64,000 nt of DNA from Fennellomyces sp. T-0311 (Eukaryota; Mucoromycota; Mucoromycetes; Mucorales; Lichtheimiaceae), in the NCBI GenBank assembly GCA_025266875.1, contig JALLLT010000001.1, positions 1,674,001-1,738,000 of the forward strand, in the 5' to 3' direction. Below the pieces are notes generated by a model. It was given only the letters and a program-made list of their open reading frames with translations, was not told where the DNA came from and did not search any database. The position numbers and the translations under genes were made by a program. Each line of letters starts with the position of its first letter. The stretch's first letter is position 1. Shown piece after piece: positions 20,892-32,320 of this stretch.

Positions 20892-22653
20892 ATGCATTCC
20901 ATCACATTGGCAGCACTGCTGCTTACGTTAAGCACAGCGTCTTTCAGTTACGCAGCAGCAGTTTTTCCAACGTACATAAACGAGACTGCGGCAACCAGAT
21001 CTCACCATCAGTTATGGGCAAGACAAGATCTTGATATTCCAATAGTTTGCCCACTAAATGTACGCGGGCAGAGTCCATTAGCTGATATTGTAAGTTAATA
21101 CATAAAATACAAAATAGCACTAATCCCATACATTTCCGTTTTAGTTCAATCATTTTGGATTTATCGGTTTCGGTGAGGTTAGACTGGGTGACTCTTACCC
21201 ATTCCCGGTTGCCGTCAAAGGAGAATTGTCTGGATCTGTGGTGAACGATATAAATATTAATCACCCGGGAACTTGTGCGGTCGACGATACTAGCGATGTC
21301 TATTCCTATGGTCTCGACAACCCTGGCACAAATAATTTGGGGAAGACGTCCGTATATGGAAATGTACTACTGGGTGACCCCTCAAGCGCGAGGGTAGTTC
21401 CAGTTGGAGAAAATTGTGATCTTTACTCAACCGACCGAAGTGTCGTTGACTATGAGAAAGTCAGAACAGGTCTTCGTGCAGCAACCAGATATCTGGCGTC
21501 ACTTGCTCCAGATCTAACAATTGACTCTACGGGTCGTGTCAACAGTATCGCCGAACCTGTAAATCCTCATTTCCGCGTATTTACAGTTAATACATGTTAT
21601 CCTCCTGCATCGGACAGTAGAACATGTTCATCGTGGTCATTATCTCAGCTCTCAACTGCGGATATGTTTGGCAGAAATCGAGACTCTACCTGGAACGGTC
21701 CAACAAACTCGGAAGTATTAGAAGAGGCCGAAACGATTGTTATCAATGTGAGTATAGCCTTTTGATAGTTTGGTTATCATTCCTTAATTAACCTATATCA
21801 AAATAAGGTACCTGTTCCTCAATCTAGGACTCTGTTTATATTCTACACCGATCCAAGCTTGGGATTCAAGAACTGTAAAACAATTTTCAATTTCTATGCT
21901 GTCGATGAGTCCGGTGAATTTGTCGAGAGTGATACACCGTTCAGATTAGCCGCATATAACGACAAGTCAATTTTTGAAGGTTTCATCTTAGCACCTGATG
22001 GTAGGCACTTACGGAACTTTTATTGGAATATTTGCTAACTATTAACGCTTCCAGCTGACTCCAGTAGTTATTATATGAAGCTTGCGGGGAAGCTTTTTAC
22101 AAATATTTTCTACGACACCGAGGGTATGGATGACTTTTCTTGTGAAGCAAAAGCATATACCGCCTGTTTCCCGGTTCAAGATTATACTGAAACATCGAGC
22201 TCATCCACTGACGAATCGAGCACATCCACTGACGAATCGAGTACATCAGAGACATCGGACTGCACATCCGGAACAACCACGGAAACCGTTACCACAGAAA
22301 CAACAACTACAGAGGCATCCACCACTACTACGGATTACACTACCACCACAACTACCGAGGACACCACAGTGGCTAGCACTACCGTAACCGTTACTCAATC
22401 AGCTACATCAACAGTCTTTACCACGACTACTAGTACATTCACTACAACGTATACCTCGGATCATTCTACTATTACTGCGGTCGTAACGACTACTGCACCG
22501 GTGTTTGTTCCTGTTGAAAATAGTTGGGATGATGAAAGAGGAGGTCGACGACACGGTGGTAGGGAAGATCGGAAACATGGTGATTGGGAAGGTCAGAGGC
22601 ACGGTGACTGGGAAGATCAGAGATATGATGATTGGGAGAATGACGAGTATTAG
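20892..22653 (+). CDS. Adhesin-like secreted protein, copy C (short stalk)
   Basis: Exons 20892-21089, 21145-21747, 21808-22000, 22055-22653; 530 residues. Exon phases (0, 0, 1) and lengths of the first three exons (198, 603, 193) equal those of copy B. Signal peptide, CPLN, SPLAD, YGNVLL, LASLAPDL, VINV, CKTIFNFYAV and FEGFILAPDA are all present, as are all cysteines. The stalk has one SSSSTDE and one SSTSTDE unit, then the same Thr-rich part and the same charged tail ending DDWENDEY. It differs from B mainly by stalk length and scattered substitutions, indicating recent duplication or gene conversion. It is probably secreted to the cell surface; ligand unknown. Confidence 0.92.
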
Positions 22654-23114
22654 GTAGCATTGGTTTTTAGATTATTTCGCACCCTATGCATATTTTAATT
22701 ATTTTAAAAAAGTTATAACCAAGGAATCTCATAAAATTCTTTTAGTATTCTTCGATATTATACGTACTGTAGATAATAGATCTTAGGTGGACTCCGAGAA
22801 AATTAGACACATGTTCACCCTCTGCAATTCATCAATTTCTTTTGGCATTTATCTATGAGCATCTCCAACGGACCCGCTACATTTGATGAACGCCAGCTTT
22901 GGTTTAGGCTAAGATTTTAATCGGAATCGCTCATTGGGAATTTGGATAGTTGGAATGCAGCAGCGGCTTCGCTACTTTCTGAGTTAAATGTATCTTGTCT
23001 ATACGGGTTAAAGTATGTTTTCTGTTGTGCTGTACGCTGAGGTTTTGTCTGATGTTGTAGCTTTGAGATCGTTGTGTGCGTTGGCTAAAGAGTTGTTCAT
23101 TGCTAAGCTTGTGA
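22654..23114. other. 3' flank of adhesin C up to the transposon relic
   Basis: No gene. Inverse counterpart of 17561-18027. It contains a short stretch readable as LDSWNAAAASLLSELN that is open in only part of its length and probably belongs to the decayed element. Confidence 0.5.
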
Positions 23115-23985
23115 ATGCTTCCTGTATACAAATATTGGGATATTGTTCGACTGAAAAATGTTGAAGCCACATTATTACTTCACAGTATTGCTTTTCACAA
23201 ACCTTTTGCCATTATAGATCACTTAGACTTTTTCGAGCACTTTGATCCCTGCAGCATTGACAACGTTCTGATGCTTGCGGTGCCAGAAGGGGAGGACAAT
23301 AATGACGAGTATCTTATCCGATCAACGATCGACAAAGCATCACAGCGCGGAGGCTCGCGCCTCGGTCGAGAAAATTGTATCCCTCGAATAAGTTCTCAAG
23401 GTAACGACAACTTGATGAGAGATTACTTGGTGATCATCCTGTATACGATTCTGATATACTCCACCGCCGATTCCGAATGGGTAACGACCTTTTCTTGCGT
23501 ATAACGAATGCTGTCGCGAAAAGGATGATTACTTTCATAGGAAGCGCGATGCACCAGGCAAACTCGGCCGTATCCCACACAAAAAATGATGGAAGCTTTG
23601 CGGCAGCTAGCATGTTATGGTATCAGTGCAGATGCTCTCGACGAATATCTTCGTAACTGGAGAAAATACTTCTCAGGAGTGCTTGCAACGATTCTATATG
23701 GCTGTTATTGCTGATTTTGAGGAAAAATATCTTCGCTTGCTGTGGCCTAATTTCGTGGATTTCCAAGATAATCGGCTCGTTGGACTACATACATACATAC
23801 ATAAGAGTGAAAAACGTCTCGTCTCCTGGATTGGTCAGTACAATGACAAAGAGAAGAAACCAACTTTTACCCTCGAAGTCGTTGCTTCAGTCTCATGAGG
23901 TGAAGGTTAACTATATGTACATATTCGTGAATTTGTAAATTTGACCACTAGGAATGATTGAAATTAAGCAAGCTTCGGGAAATGC
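23115..23985 (+). mobile_element. PIF/Harbinger-like transposase relic, right copy
   Basis: On plus: VYKYWDIVRLKNVEATLLLHSIAF, LDFFEHFDPCSIDN, DEYLIRSTIDK, then LGDHPVYDSDILHRRFRMGNDLFLRITNAV, then frame loss. It is the inverse counterpart of 16668-17560. Each copy has its own frameshifts: the left has a stop inside the HRxFRM motif, which is intact here, while this copy shifts frame after LRITNAV. Both therefore decayed independently after duplication. Confidence 0.7.
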
Positions 23986-24316
23986 CGTTAAGCATAGTTA
24001 AGCGAGAAAATTGACCAAATTTTATTGAAGAGGCTAGTGATAATGTCGTACGTATGGACAAGTATATTCAGACGATTTTATCTCAACAGTGGATGATTTA
24101 CTTATTGTAACCTGTTAAGCGTGATTGTTCTTCATTGGCATTCGGACGATCCTTGTTGCCTCCATTCCAGTCCATTCCGATGTGCGTATGACTTTTTCTA
24201 TTACATTCCAGATTATGTGTTCTTTTAAAATACTTCAAAGGATAAATACTATAAGACGCATACCCGTTCGTTTAAACTACACGAATTCGCTTTTTTGTTT
24301 TTTCAAAGGCTTGACC
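23986..24316. other. Upstream region of adhesin D
   Basis: No gene. Inverse match to the spacer segment 20400-20160, showing that D and B share upstream sequence. Ends with a CTATAAGAC TATA-like site about 65 bp before the D start codon. Confidence 0.5.
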
Positions 24317-26097
24317 ATGCATTCCATCACATTAGCATCATTGCTGCTTACGTTAAGCACTGCGTCTTTCAGTTACGCAGCAGCAGTTTTTCCAACGTAC
24401 ATAAACGATACTGCGGTAGCCAAATCTCAGCACCAGTTATGGGCAAGACAAGATCTTGATATTCCAATAGTTTGCCCACTAAATGTACGGGGGCAGAGTC
24501 CATTAGCTGATATTGTAAGTTAAAACATAAAAATACAAAATAGCACTAATCCAATACATTTCGGTTTTAGTTCAATCATTTTGGATTCATCAGTTACGGT
24601 GACACTACAATGCACGGTGATTATCCATTCCCGGTTGCAGTTAAAGGAAAAATGACAGCTGTTCAAATGAATAACGTAAATATAAATCATCCGGGAACTT
24701 GTGCAGTCGACGATACTAGCGATGTCTATTCCTATGGTCTTGACAATCCTGGCACAAATAATTTGGGGACGACGTCCGTATTTGGAAATGTATTACTGAG
24801 TGACCCTTCAAGGGCACGAGCAATTCCAATTGGAGAAAATTGTGATCTTTACTCAACCGACCGAAGTGTAGTTGACTATGAAAAAGTCAGAACAGGCCTT
24901 CGTGCAGCAACCAGATATCTTGCGTCACTTGCCCCAGACTTAACAATTGACTCTACGGGCCTTGTCAACAGTATCGCCGAACCTGTAAATCCTCATTTTC
25001 GCGTATTTACAGTTAATACATGTTTTCCTCCTGCATCGGACAGCACAACATGTTCATCGTGGTCGCTATCTCAACTCTCAACTGCCGATATGTTCAGTGA
25101 TAGTGTAATCTGGAACGGTCCAACAAACCCGGAAGTATACGAAGAGGCCGAAACGATTGTTATTAATGTGAGTATAACCTTCTGGTAGTTTGCTGATGAT
25201 TCCTCAATTAACGTATATCAAAATAAGGTACCTGTTCCTCAATCTAGGTCTCGGTTTACATTCTACGCCGATCCAAGCTTGGGATTCAAGAACTGCAAAA
25301 CAATTTTTAATTTCTATGCTGTCAATGAGTCCGGTGAATTTGTTGAGAGTGATACACCATTCTCATTATATATAAGTAACAGCAAGTCAATTTTTGAAGG
25401 CTTAATCTTAGCACCTGATGGTATGTATTCATGGTACTTTTATTGGAATATTTACTAACTAATAGCGCTTCCAGCTGACTCTAGGAGTTATTCTAGGAAG
25501 CTTGCTGGGAAGCTTTTAACAAATACTTTCCACGATCTCGAGGGTATGGATGACTTTTCTTGTGAAGCAAAAGCATATACCGCCTGTTTTCCTGTTCAAG
25601 AGCATACTGAAACATCGAGCTCATCCATTGACGAATCAAGTACATCCACTGACGAATCAAGTTCATCCACTGACGAATCGAGTACATCGGAGACATCGGA
25701 CTGCACATCCGGAACAACCACTGAAACCGTCACCACAGAAACAACAACTACAGAGGCATCCACCACTACTACGGATTACACTACCACCACAACTATCGAG
25801 GACACCACAGTGGCTAGCACCACCGTAACCGTTACTCAATCAGCTACATCAACAGTCTTTACCACGACTACTAGTACATTCACTACAACGTATACCTCGG
25901 ATCATTCTACGATTACTGCGGTCGTAACGACTACTGCACCGGTGTTTGTTCCTGTTGAAAATAGTTGGGACGATGAAAGAGGAGATCGACGACACGGTGA
26001 CTGGGAAGATCGAAAACACGGTGATTGGGACGATTGGAAAAATGGTGGCGGAAAAGATCGGAGGCATGGTTACAGGGAAGACGACCCCGAGTATTAG
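24317..26097 (+). CDS. Adhesin-like secreted protein, copy D
   Basis: Exons 24317-24514, 24571-25167, 25228-25420, 25475-26097; 536 residues. Same exon phases and landmarks as B and C: signal peptide, CPLN, SPLAD, YSYGLDNPGT, FGNVLL, LASLAPDL, FRVFTVNTCFPP, VINV, CKTIFNFYAV, FEGLILAPDA. The stalk has three heptad-type units (SSSSIDE, SSTSTDE, SSSSTDE), then Thr-rich repeats. The tail is a diverged version (DRRHGDWEDRKHGDWDDW...) ending DDPEY. More diverged from B and C than they are from each other. Tandem and direct with C. Confidence 0.92.
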
Positions 26098-26832
26098 ATA
26101 ATAGTGTTTTATGAAAGTGTGTAATGATACTAAAAGTTATAAAATTTACGATAAAAATAATCCAATAAAGGTCGATTAGAACTCACGATGTTGTAAATAT
26201 ATCATTAGCTATTGTCATTGAGCTTTAGTTTGCGAAAGTAGCAAGTATCTAGCAACCAATGCGCGCCTATGGATATTCTTTTTTTATTAGGTATATGATG
26301 ATATCTTCCCTATTTTTAATTATAAGTAGAACATTAGGTGTGCTCAGGTAGTACTACGAATATCGTTTCAAATTTTCGTGGGAGTGTTGTCGGTGCGCGT
26401 TACTTATCACCCAATGATACTCTAGTATTACTCTTAGTAGCGTTAGGCGCTAGACTAGTGTTGATCTTGATTACTTTAAATACTAACAGCTTGTAACCTT
26501 ATGTTATCGCTTGTGAAAATTGCTCAGTAATTATATCCCTGGATAATCGTAGTTATAAATAATAGTTTGGACAAGCTGTCCATTCTTTTTAAACCGGGAA
26601 GTACGTCATGATAGTCTATCTCTGTCTATCAACATTGAGAAAGGCTGCCCAAGAAGAATATTGTGAACGAAACTGAGAGGCATGACAGCATCGAATTGAA
26701 ACGTGCCCCATTAGTCCATCAATACATCACAACTTGCTCCGAAATTCCAATACTTCCATTGTTACTTGACGCTTTTACTTTCATGATGTATTAGATATTT
26801 ATCTTAATTTATAATAGAAGCCTTATGTTGAA
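26098..26832. other. Intergenic region, AT-rich
   Basis: No gene or clear repeat. It is the 3' flank of copy D and the convergent 3' end of a weak minus-strand gene model. Confidence 0.4.
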
Positions 26833-27652
26833 TTATTCTTCTGGATCGAGATAAGATGGTCGTGGTGTCGAGTTTTTCATCGTCGAAATCACTCTGATTA
26901 CGAATATATGCGTTGCTTTCCTAATCCACTTTTTCGTTGCTGTCAAAATTACATTATCAACTCCCATTGAAACTTCCTGGCATTTCAATTGCCGTCCACC
27001 AATATCAAATGGTTCATAGTTAAAAAAGTATAATCTTTTGTTTGGAACACTTATCGACGTACCCCTATAGGTATGTAATTGTTTTCCTGTGGTACAAGTG
27101 TATAGATATACAGTAAAGAAAGCTGGTACCATGTCTGAAAAAACACTAATGAGAAGAGTACAGGCCTTATAGTAAAAAGATTATTCTTAAGTAACAGAGG
27201 AAAAAGAAACCGTGTCCTAGGCATAAGACCAAAACGGAAAAAGTACCTGAGAAATGAAGCGACACACCAAGTATGAATGCGTGTGGTCGCATATGCTTTG
27301 CCTCGTATGGCTTTTTTCTGGCGCCGGTTCATCATCATCATACTGTTTGACTCTGTGGTTTAACAGATCGACCTCTCGAAGGACATACAAAAGTGCTGGC
27401 CTCACCTTCTTCCGTGTCCGGGGTCAGATCATTACTTGAACGCGGAAAAGTGTTCAAGATGTGGTCGAGGACTTGTCACCCATGCTGCTCAAAAGTTTCA
27501 AACATAAGATAGTTGACCGAAGTCAAAACTGTTGCTAGGGCAACTATTCGTGCCTTGAACTCCAAAGGTTCTTTTTGTATGCTTATTAGTTCAACTTTAA
27601 AAGCTGTATTAAGCCGGGATGAAAATTTAAATAACCGATACCTTGAAAACAT
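26833..27652 (-). CDS. Hypothetical protein, spliced model uncertain (possibly decayed)
   Basis: Coding-like pieces on minus. ATG at 27652 opens MFSRYRLFKFSSRLNTAFKVE...FKARIVALATVLTSVNYLMFETFEQHG, basic at the N-terminus like a mitochondrial leader. An in-frame TGA follows unless a 47-nt intron (GTGACA...TTCAAG) is removed, giving EQHGNDLTPDTEE. A GTGAGG...CCACAG intron could follow, then a basic stretch, then a long 3' frame (27132-26833) with TTGKQLHTYRG, YFFNYEPFDIGGRQLKCQEV and TATKKWIRKATHIFVIRV ending SYLDPEE. I could not join the middle and last exons in one frame. No family is recognised. Either a real small gene with missed introns or a recent pseudogene. Confidence 0.35.
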
Positions 27653-27876
27653 CTTAGCTATATAGAAGCCCCTTGATACTAACTAGGAAAATACATAGCC
27701 TAGGACATTCCATTGTAGCCAGAATCGTAATACAGGAACGTATGTAAATGTTATTTTGTACAGAGGCAAAAGCACAGCATACATTTTTTTTAATTTTTTG
27801 TTGTCTACATTTAAAAGTGGCCGGAGACATTCCCAGGACAACCCAAACATGTTTGCCGTTCACATTAGATCGAGCA

Positions 27877-27883
27877 TATAAAA
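27877..27883 (+). promoter_or_regulatory. TATA box of adhesin copy E
   Basis: TATAAAA 57-63 bp before the ATG at 27940. Confidence 0.65.
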
Positions 27884-27939
27884 GGTACAAGTCAATATTA
27901 TGTGGTCTATGTATCATAAAGTGGTACATATTTCTCCAA

Positions 27940-29531
27940 ATGCGCGTTATTGAATCAGCTATTATTTTAGCTGCTATCGGCAGTGCATATTGCTATGAAT
28001 CAATTCCTTCGTCGCATCGATTGTATCCAAGGCAAGATTTTTACTACGACAGTGTATGTCCACTGGGAAAAGGGTATACTACGGGTGGCGATGCGGTAAG
28101 GACCATCGAAATGAAATTTTTATTTTGCTTGGCAAGACAGTAATTGGGTAATACCTCTACAGATGGATCACTTCTCAGCCATTGGTACAAGATATTTATA
28201 TTTCGGCGTTCAGAAGATTCCAGGCCCTATAGCAGCTCGCGACGCATTCACCGATTATAGGCTCGATGGGATTACCATCAACGAAGATACTCCCGCAGAT
28301 TGCCATCTTGATAAAACCGACATTTACAGTTACGGATTAGTGGCAAACATAATAGGTTCTGAAGGCAAAGTCACTGTCTTTGGAAATGCTTATGGAAGAG
28401 ATATCAATATCAGTGAAGTTATTACTAAAGGTGACGAGTGTAACTTGGAGCATGAAAAGGATCCGATCGACTGGGATGAGATCAATGTTACTTTGTCATA
28501 CGCGAACCGATACCTCCAAGACATACCACCGGATCTGAAGATCGACGATACTGGCACAATCATTCGTACTACCAATGAACCACGGCATCCACATTACCAT
28601 GTTATTACCCTTAATACTTGCACACAGCCTGGGGCGACAACGTGTTCACAATATCCTTTGGATGTCCTTTCTGACCCGTCTGGTATTATTTATGATGGCA
28701 GCGAGTGGGCTGGACCAAACGATCCTGAAAATTTTCTACTCGATGGTCGTACTATTGTGGTTAATGTAAGTTGAAAATATCTGTCTTACACCAATCACCA
28801 AATGGTACCTGACATTGATAAAATGACGTAGATTCCAGTTCCAGCTGGTGAGACACTGACAACTACAACTGATAACATTAGTGCAAAATTCCCCACATGC
28901 CGGACAATTTTCAATATATACAGTCTCGATGTGGAGGATTACTATTCATATGATGACTTTTCCGCCAATATCAATGGAAATGGGTTATTCGAAGGCCTCA
29001 TACTGGCGCCACATGGTAATATAAAGTGATAGACATTTTGCATTAAAGCATACTTACATATGAAATATGTCAATAGCAACTATGGAGGTCAAAAGGGCGC
29101 AAACTATTGGTGGAAAAGTGTTCGCACGCGATTTCACAGTTTATCCTTCAGCTCAGTTCAATGACTTTACTTGCGGCAGCTATGACGGCTGTATGGTTCT
29201 TTATGGTTTCGTTCCACCAGTATCATCAAGCACATCATCCTGTGGCACCGAGACTACTACCGAAACAAAAGTATCAACAGCGACAACGACTGTTGGAACC
29301 TTAACGACCACCGATACAAGTACTACAGTAACCACTCATAAAACAACGGTGGAAACTCTCACTTCAACATTCCAGCCAACCGATCCAACTACAATGGTTA
29401 CTACTGTAGCAAGTACCTTCACAACAACCGATACATCGGGACCAACGACTACCACTCGTGTATACACGTCAATGGCAACTGTTATTGTGCCAGTTCAAAA
29501 TGAGTGGCCACCATATGACTACCGAGGTTAA
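27940..29531 (+). CDS. Adhesin-like secreted protein, copy E (divergent)
   Basis: Exons 27940-28095, 28163-28765, 28832-29015, 29077-29531; 465 residues. The exon phases equal those of copies A-D, but protein identity is low. Conserved: signal peptide, YPRQDF then CPLG, ADCHLDKTDIYSYGL, VFGNAYG, DECNLEH, YANRYLQDIPPDL, YHVITLNTC, ATTCSQYP, TIVVN, TCRTIFNIYSL, LFEGLILAPHA, FTCGSYDGCM. All family cysteine positions except the CPLN-distal context are kept, arguing for a disulfide-bonded fold. The stalk is Thr-rich without the SSTSTDE units, and the tail is short and uncharged (NEWPPYDYRG). It is the oldest copy and the best guide to which residues matter. Confidence 0.9.
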
Positions 29532-29883
29532 GCATGCAGGCACCATTGGCAATCTTAATAGATTGTGGGAGGGAAAATATGTATGGTATATAATACAAAA
29601 TGCCTAGAACAACACAGAAATGGGTACAAAGAAATAAAAAAACGTTAGTCATAACTTCAGAGTGTCTCTCAATGAAGGCTAGAAGTATCCAGTATATAGC
29701 ACGCAATCTTTCCCTATCCCAGCAGCAAACTATTGTTGGTATTTTAGATGCGATCACCCGCAAATCATCTTGCATCTGCACGGGATGGTAGATATATCCA
29801 CGGTTTCTGTAAGCCGCTTACACCTGACCTTCATTGTTCGAAACTATTCTTTAGAATAAATGTATAAGGTATTCATATTGGTG
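29532..29883. other. Convergent intergenic region
   Basis: No gene. Lies between the 3' ends of adhesin E and the methyltransferase-like gene. Confidence 0.4.
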
Positions 29884-30510
29884 TTAAAATACAAAAGGAA
29901 TCAATCTGGAGGATTCGTTGATATACTGTTGGTAATCGACACTAAACTGTTCCAGCATCATTTGTTCTTCCGCAAAGATTCGTTTGACATAGGCATATGT
30001 AATTACAACCGCCGTAGTCAAGAACGCCATCCAATTCTGCGTTGCCAAACCAAATCCCAGCCATCCTACCACAAACGCTGCATAGCCTGGATGTCGGACC
30101 ACCTTGTACGGGCCTTCAGTACAAATGTACTGATTCTCGGTTGTCGCGATCGAACGCAGATAGAAAGCATTGACAAAGATTGACCATCGCAACAATATAA
30201 TGCCACCCAAAATCCATCCTAGTCCGACCCATCCGATCCAACCTGCTGCCGCGCTTACGTTGACGGAAAGCCAGACGAGTGGACTGACAAAACCACACAA
30301 TGCCCAGGCCATGAGCAACAAACGCGAAGTGCCTTGATCATCCTGTGATTCTTGGACTGAACTAATTCGTTTCGATGCATCGTACCGATGTTCAACGTAG
30401 AACAGAACGCCAAGCAGAATGTACCCGAGTAGTAATGTCAGCATAATAAAAAGAAAAGTGCGGGGATATCTTGGCTCGCAACCTGCAGCTTTTTCTATGG
30501 CCGCTAACAC
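29884..30510 (-). CDS. ICMT/PEMT-like membrane methyltransferase
   Basis: One long frame of up to 208 codons. Four to five membrane segments are visible (TFLFIMLTLLLGYILLGVLF; LLLMAWALCGFVSPLVWLSV; GWIGWVGLGWILGGIILL; WMAFLTTAVVITYAYV). Then the family hallmarks: EGPYKVVRHPGYAAF, and a C-terminus RIFAEEQMMLEQFSVDYQQY with RLIPFVF (the EE...L...F..Y..Y....RLIP pattern). Known family reaction: SAM-dependent methylation of isoprenylcysteine carboxyls or small lipids. The frame opens without ATG at 30510 (an AG acceptor at 30504 suggests an upstream exon); the first in-frame ATG is at 30444. The true substrate cannot be told from sequence. Confidence 0.78.
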   Translation of the reverse strand: MLAAIEKAAGCEPRYPRTFLFIMLTLLLGYILLGVLFYVEHRYDASKRISSVQESQDDQGTSRLLLMAWALCGFVSPLVWLSVNVSAAAGWIGWVGLGWILGGIILLRWSIFVNAFYLRSIATTENQYICTEGPYKVVRHPGYAAFVVGWLGFGLATQNWMAFLTTAVVITYAYVKRIFAEEQMMLEQFSVDYQQYINESSRLIPFVF

Positions 30511-32320
30511 GAGACTTTACAGTCTTTACCAAATTGATCATAGTGAAAGCTTCAAGCCAAGACAAATGCATTTTCTTATGTTTTTTCATTGTATGATTTT
30601 GAAGGCTTATTACTTCATAGTAGAGTGGAAATAGGTTATAGCGAAAAGCCTGTTCTGGGACCTTGTGATTCAAAGGTACTATGGTAATCATAACAACGGT
30701 AGCTATGGCAGTATCCAGAACTTCGTTACTTACTGCTATTGCTTTTATCCAGTTACCTTGGCAATTATACGACTTATTTAACGGTGTAGTTCAGTATGGC
30801 AGCTATGGTAGACGGATTATACAAAGTACGATACCTAATCTTGTGCTGTTATGCTCTATGTAGTTGGTACGTTGAAAATCGAAGTGTTGCGATAGTTCGA
30901 GTCGCGAAAGAGGGCTTGATGAATTTACATTACCGGTAAAATGGGACCATTTTTTCAATTTGGAAAATGGTATTGTCGGATTCGATGTGCAAGTTTGCTA
31001 GAAAAAAGCTGTTTGTGTCCCATTGTTGTAACACGTTGATGAATTCGTCGTTTACTTCGCGAGCGATATACGATGTACATATATGTGCTATTGAAGCAAC
31101 TAGATTTTATTTCTTGCGTAATGAAAACTAATCAATGAGGTATGCTGTGCCTTCATATGCACGCTGGCACGTATTCATTTGGGTGACTCCACGTATGTGT
31201 ATAATCAAAGGATCGAATTTCTGGCAGAAAGTTAATGTCAATTGTTAATATTATGAAATGAAGTATACATAGAAGATCATGCTACGTCTGGTCAAATTCT
31301 TCAGATCTCGTTCTCTTCAAAAATATCCTCAAATTTATATGGTGCTTTCGCTCTGTATGTCATTCATTTCTTGCAGATTAGAAGGATAGCAAGTAGAAGC
31401 AATTAAGTACACCATAGCAGTTCTTCGTCCTTTCCTCTTTCCTAAGTCTTCTAACACCTTCTTGATCATCTTAATTGCTTTGGGTCCCTCATCTGTCACC
31501 ATCCCCATACCAAGTATGTCCATAAGTACGCACGTATAAAGGAATTGTCATGGTTAGCTTTACTGATGTTTATGGGGATTTACAGTAACCACAGCTTCCC
31601 TACGTAGCAGCATCCTTGTCCAAAGATCCAATGCTTGCTAAAACAACCATGTCTGTACAAACATCCAACAACAAATATTTGGTTATTCGTGACGTAGGTC
31701 AATAGCAGCCAAAGTAACAATGCTATTTTGTTCTGGATTGCACTTCTACCATTGATACAGATACATCAGCAGCTATATCGGTTGACAAAAATTACGTTTT
31801 CATGTGGACCGAAAAGTAGTGTGCTCCAGGAAGCTGTGCAAAAATAAAGTAATGACGTCGATGATATCAGCAGGTGTCGCTTTTCAATACCAAATCGGGA
31901 TTGATCACATGTTGACCACAAAGTTCGTAATCCTCTTCTCCTAGCTTCCAAAATTTATCTCGCTTAATAGGATTAAAAGGGGCCCTAAAAATATATATTT
32001 TATCACGATATTCAATTCTGGATCATTTGTCACCCGCACTGAGTTGCTTTAAGTAGTATACAAAGCACTTTAGTTGTAATCTAATATCACAGTTACAACA
32101 AAGTGATCCAAGTAGGGATCTACCGTTTCCGCAAAAGGTGGCACAGACATATGTCATATTGGTCCCACTTTGCTAGCTATATCGAGCAAATAAACGACTC
32201 TTTCTTTAATTCACAAAGAGATGCATCGAACCCCCATTGAGTTGCAGCTAAAATACAAGCAACAAATGATAAAAATAATTTATTAAAATACAACATCGTT
32301 AGAAGATATACAAGGAATAT
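30511..32320. other. Gene-poor stretch with one coding relic
   Basis: No intact gene. A relic on minus near 31335-31975 is listed separately. Confidence 0.4.
31335..31975 (-). pseudogene. Decayed coding relic of unknown family
   Basis: On minus, FNPIKRDKFWKLGEEDYELCGQ and HVINPDLVLKSDTC, then, after a frame change, DIIDVITLFLHSFLEHTTF. Further down: VTDEGPKAIKMIKKVLEDLGKRKGRRTAMVY. The pieces look coding but are broken by stops and shifts. I do not recognise the family; a transposon-borne or lineage-specific gene is possible. Confidence 0.3.

Larger units (their letters stand above)
20770..23985. repeat. Right arm of large inverted duplication
   Basis: Contains promoter, adhesin C, 3' flank and Harbinger-like relic on plus, collinear and inverse to 20165-16668. 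Differences are point changes, small indels and the stalk minisatellite length. Confidence 0.8.
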
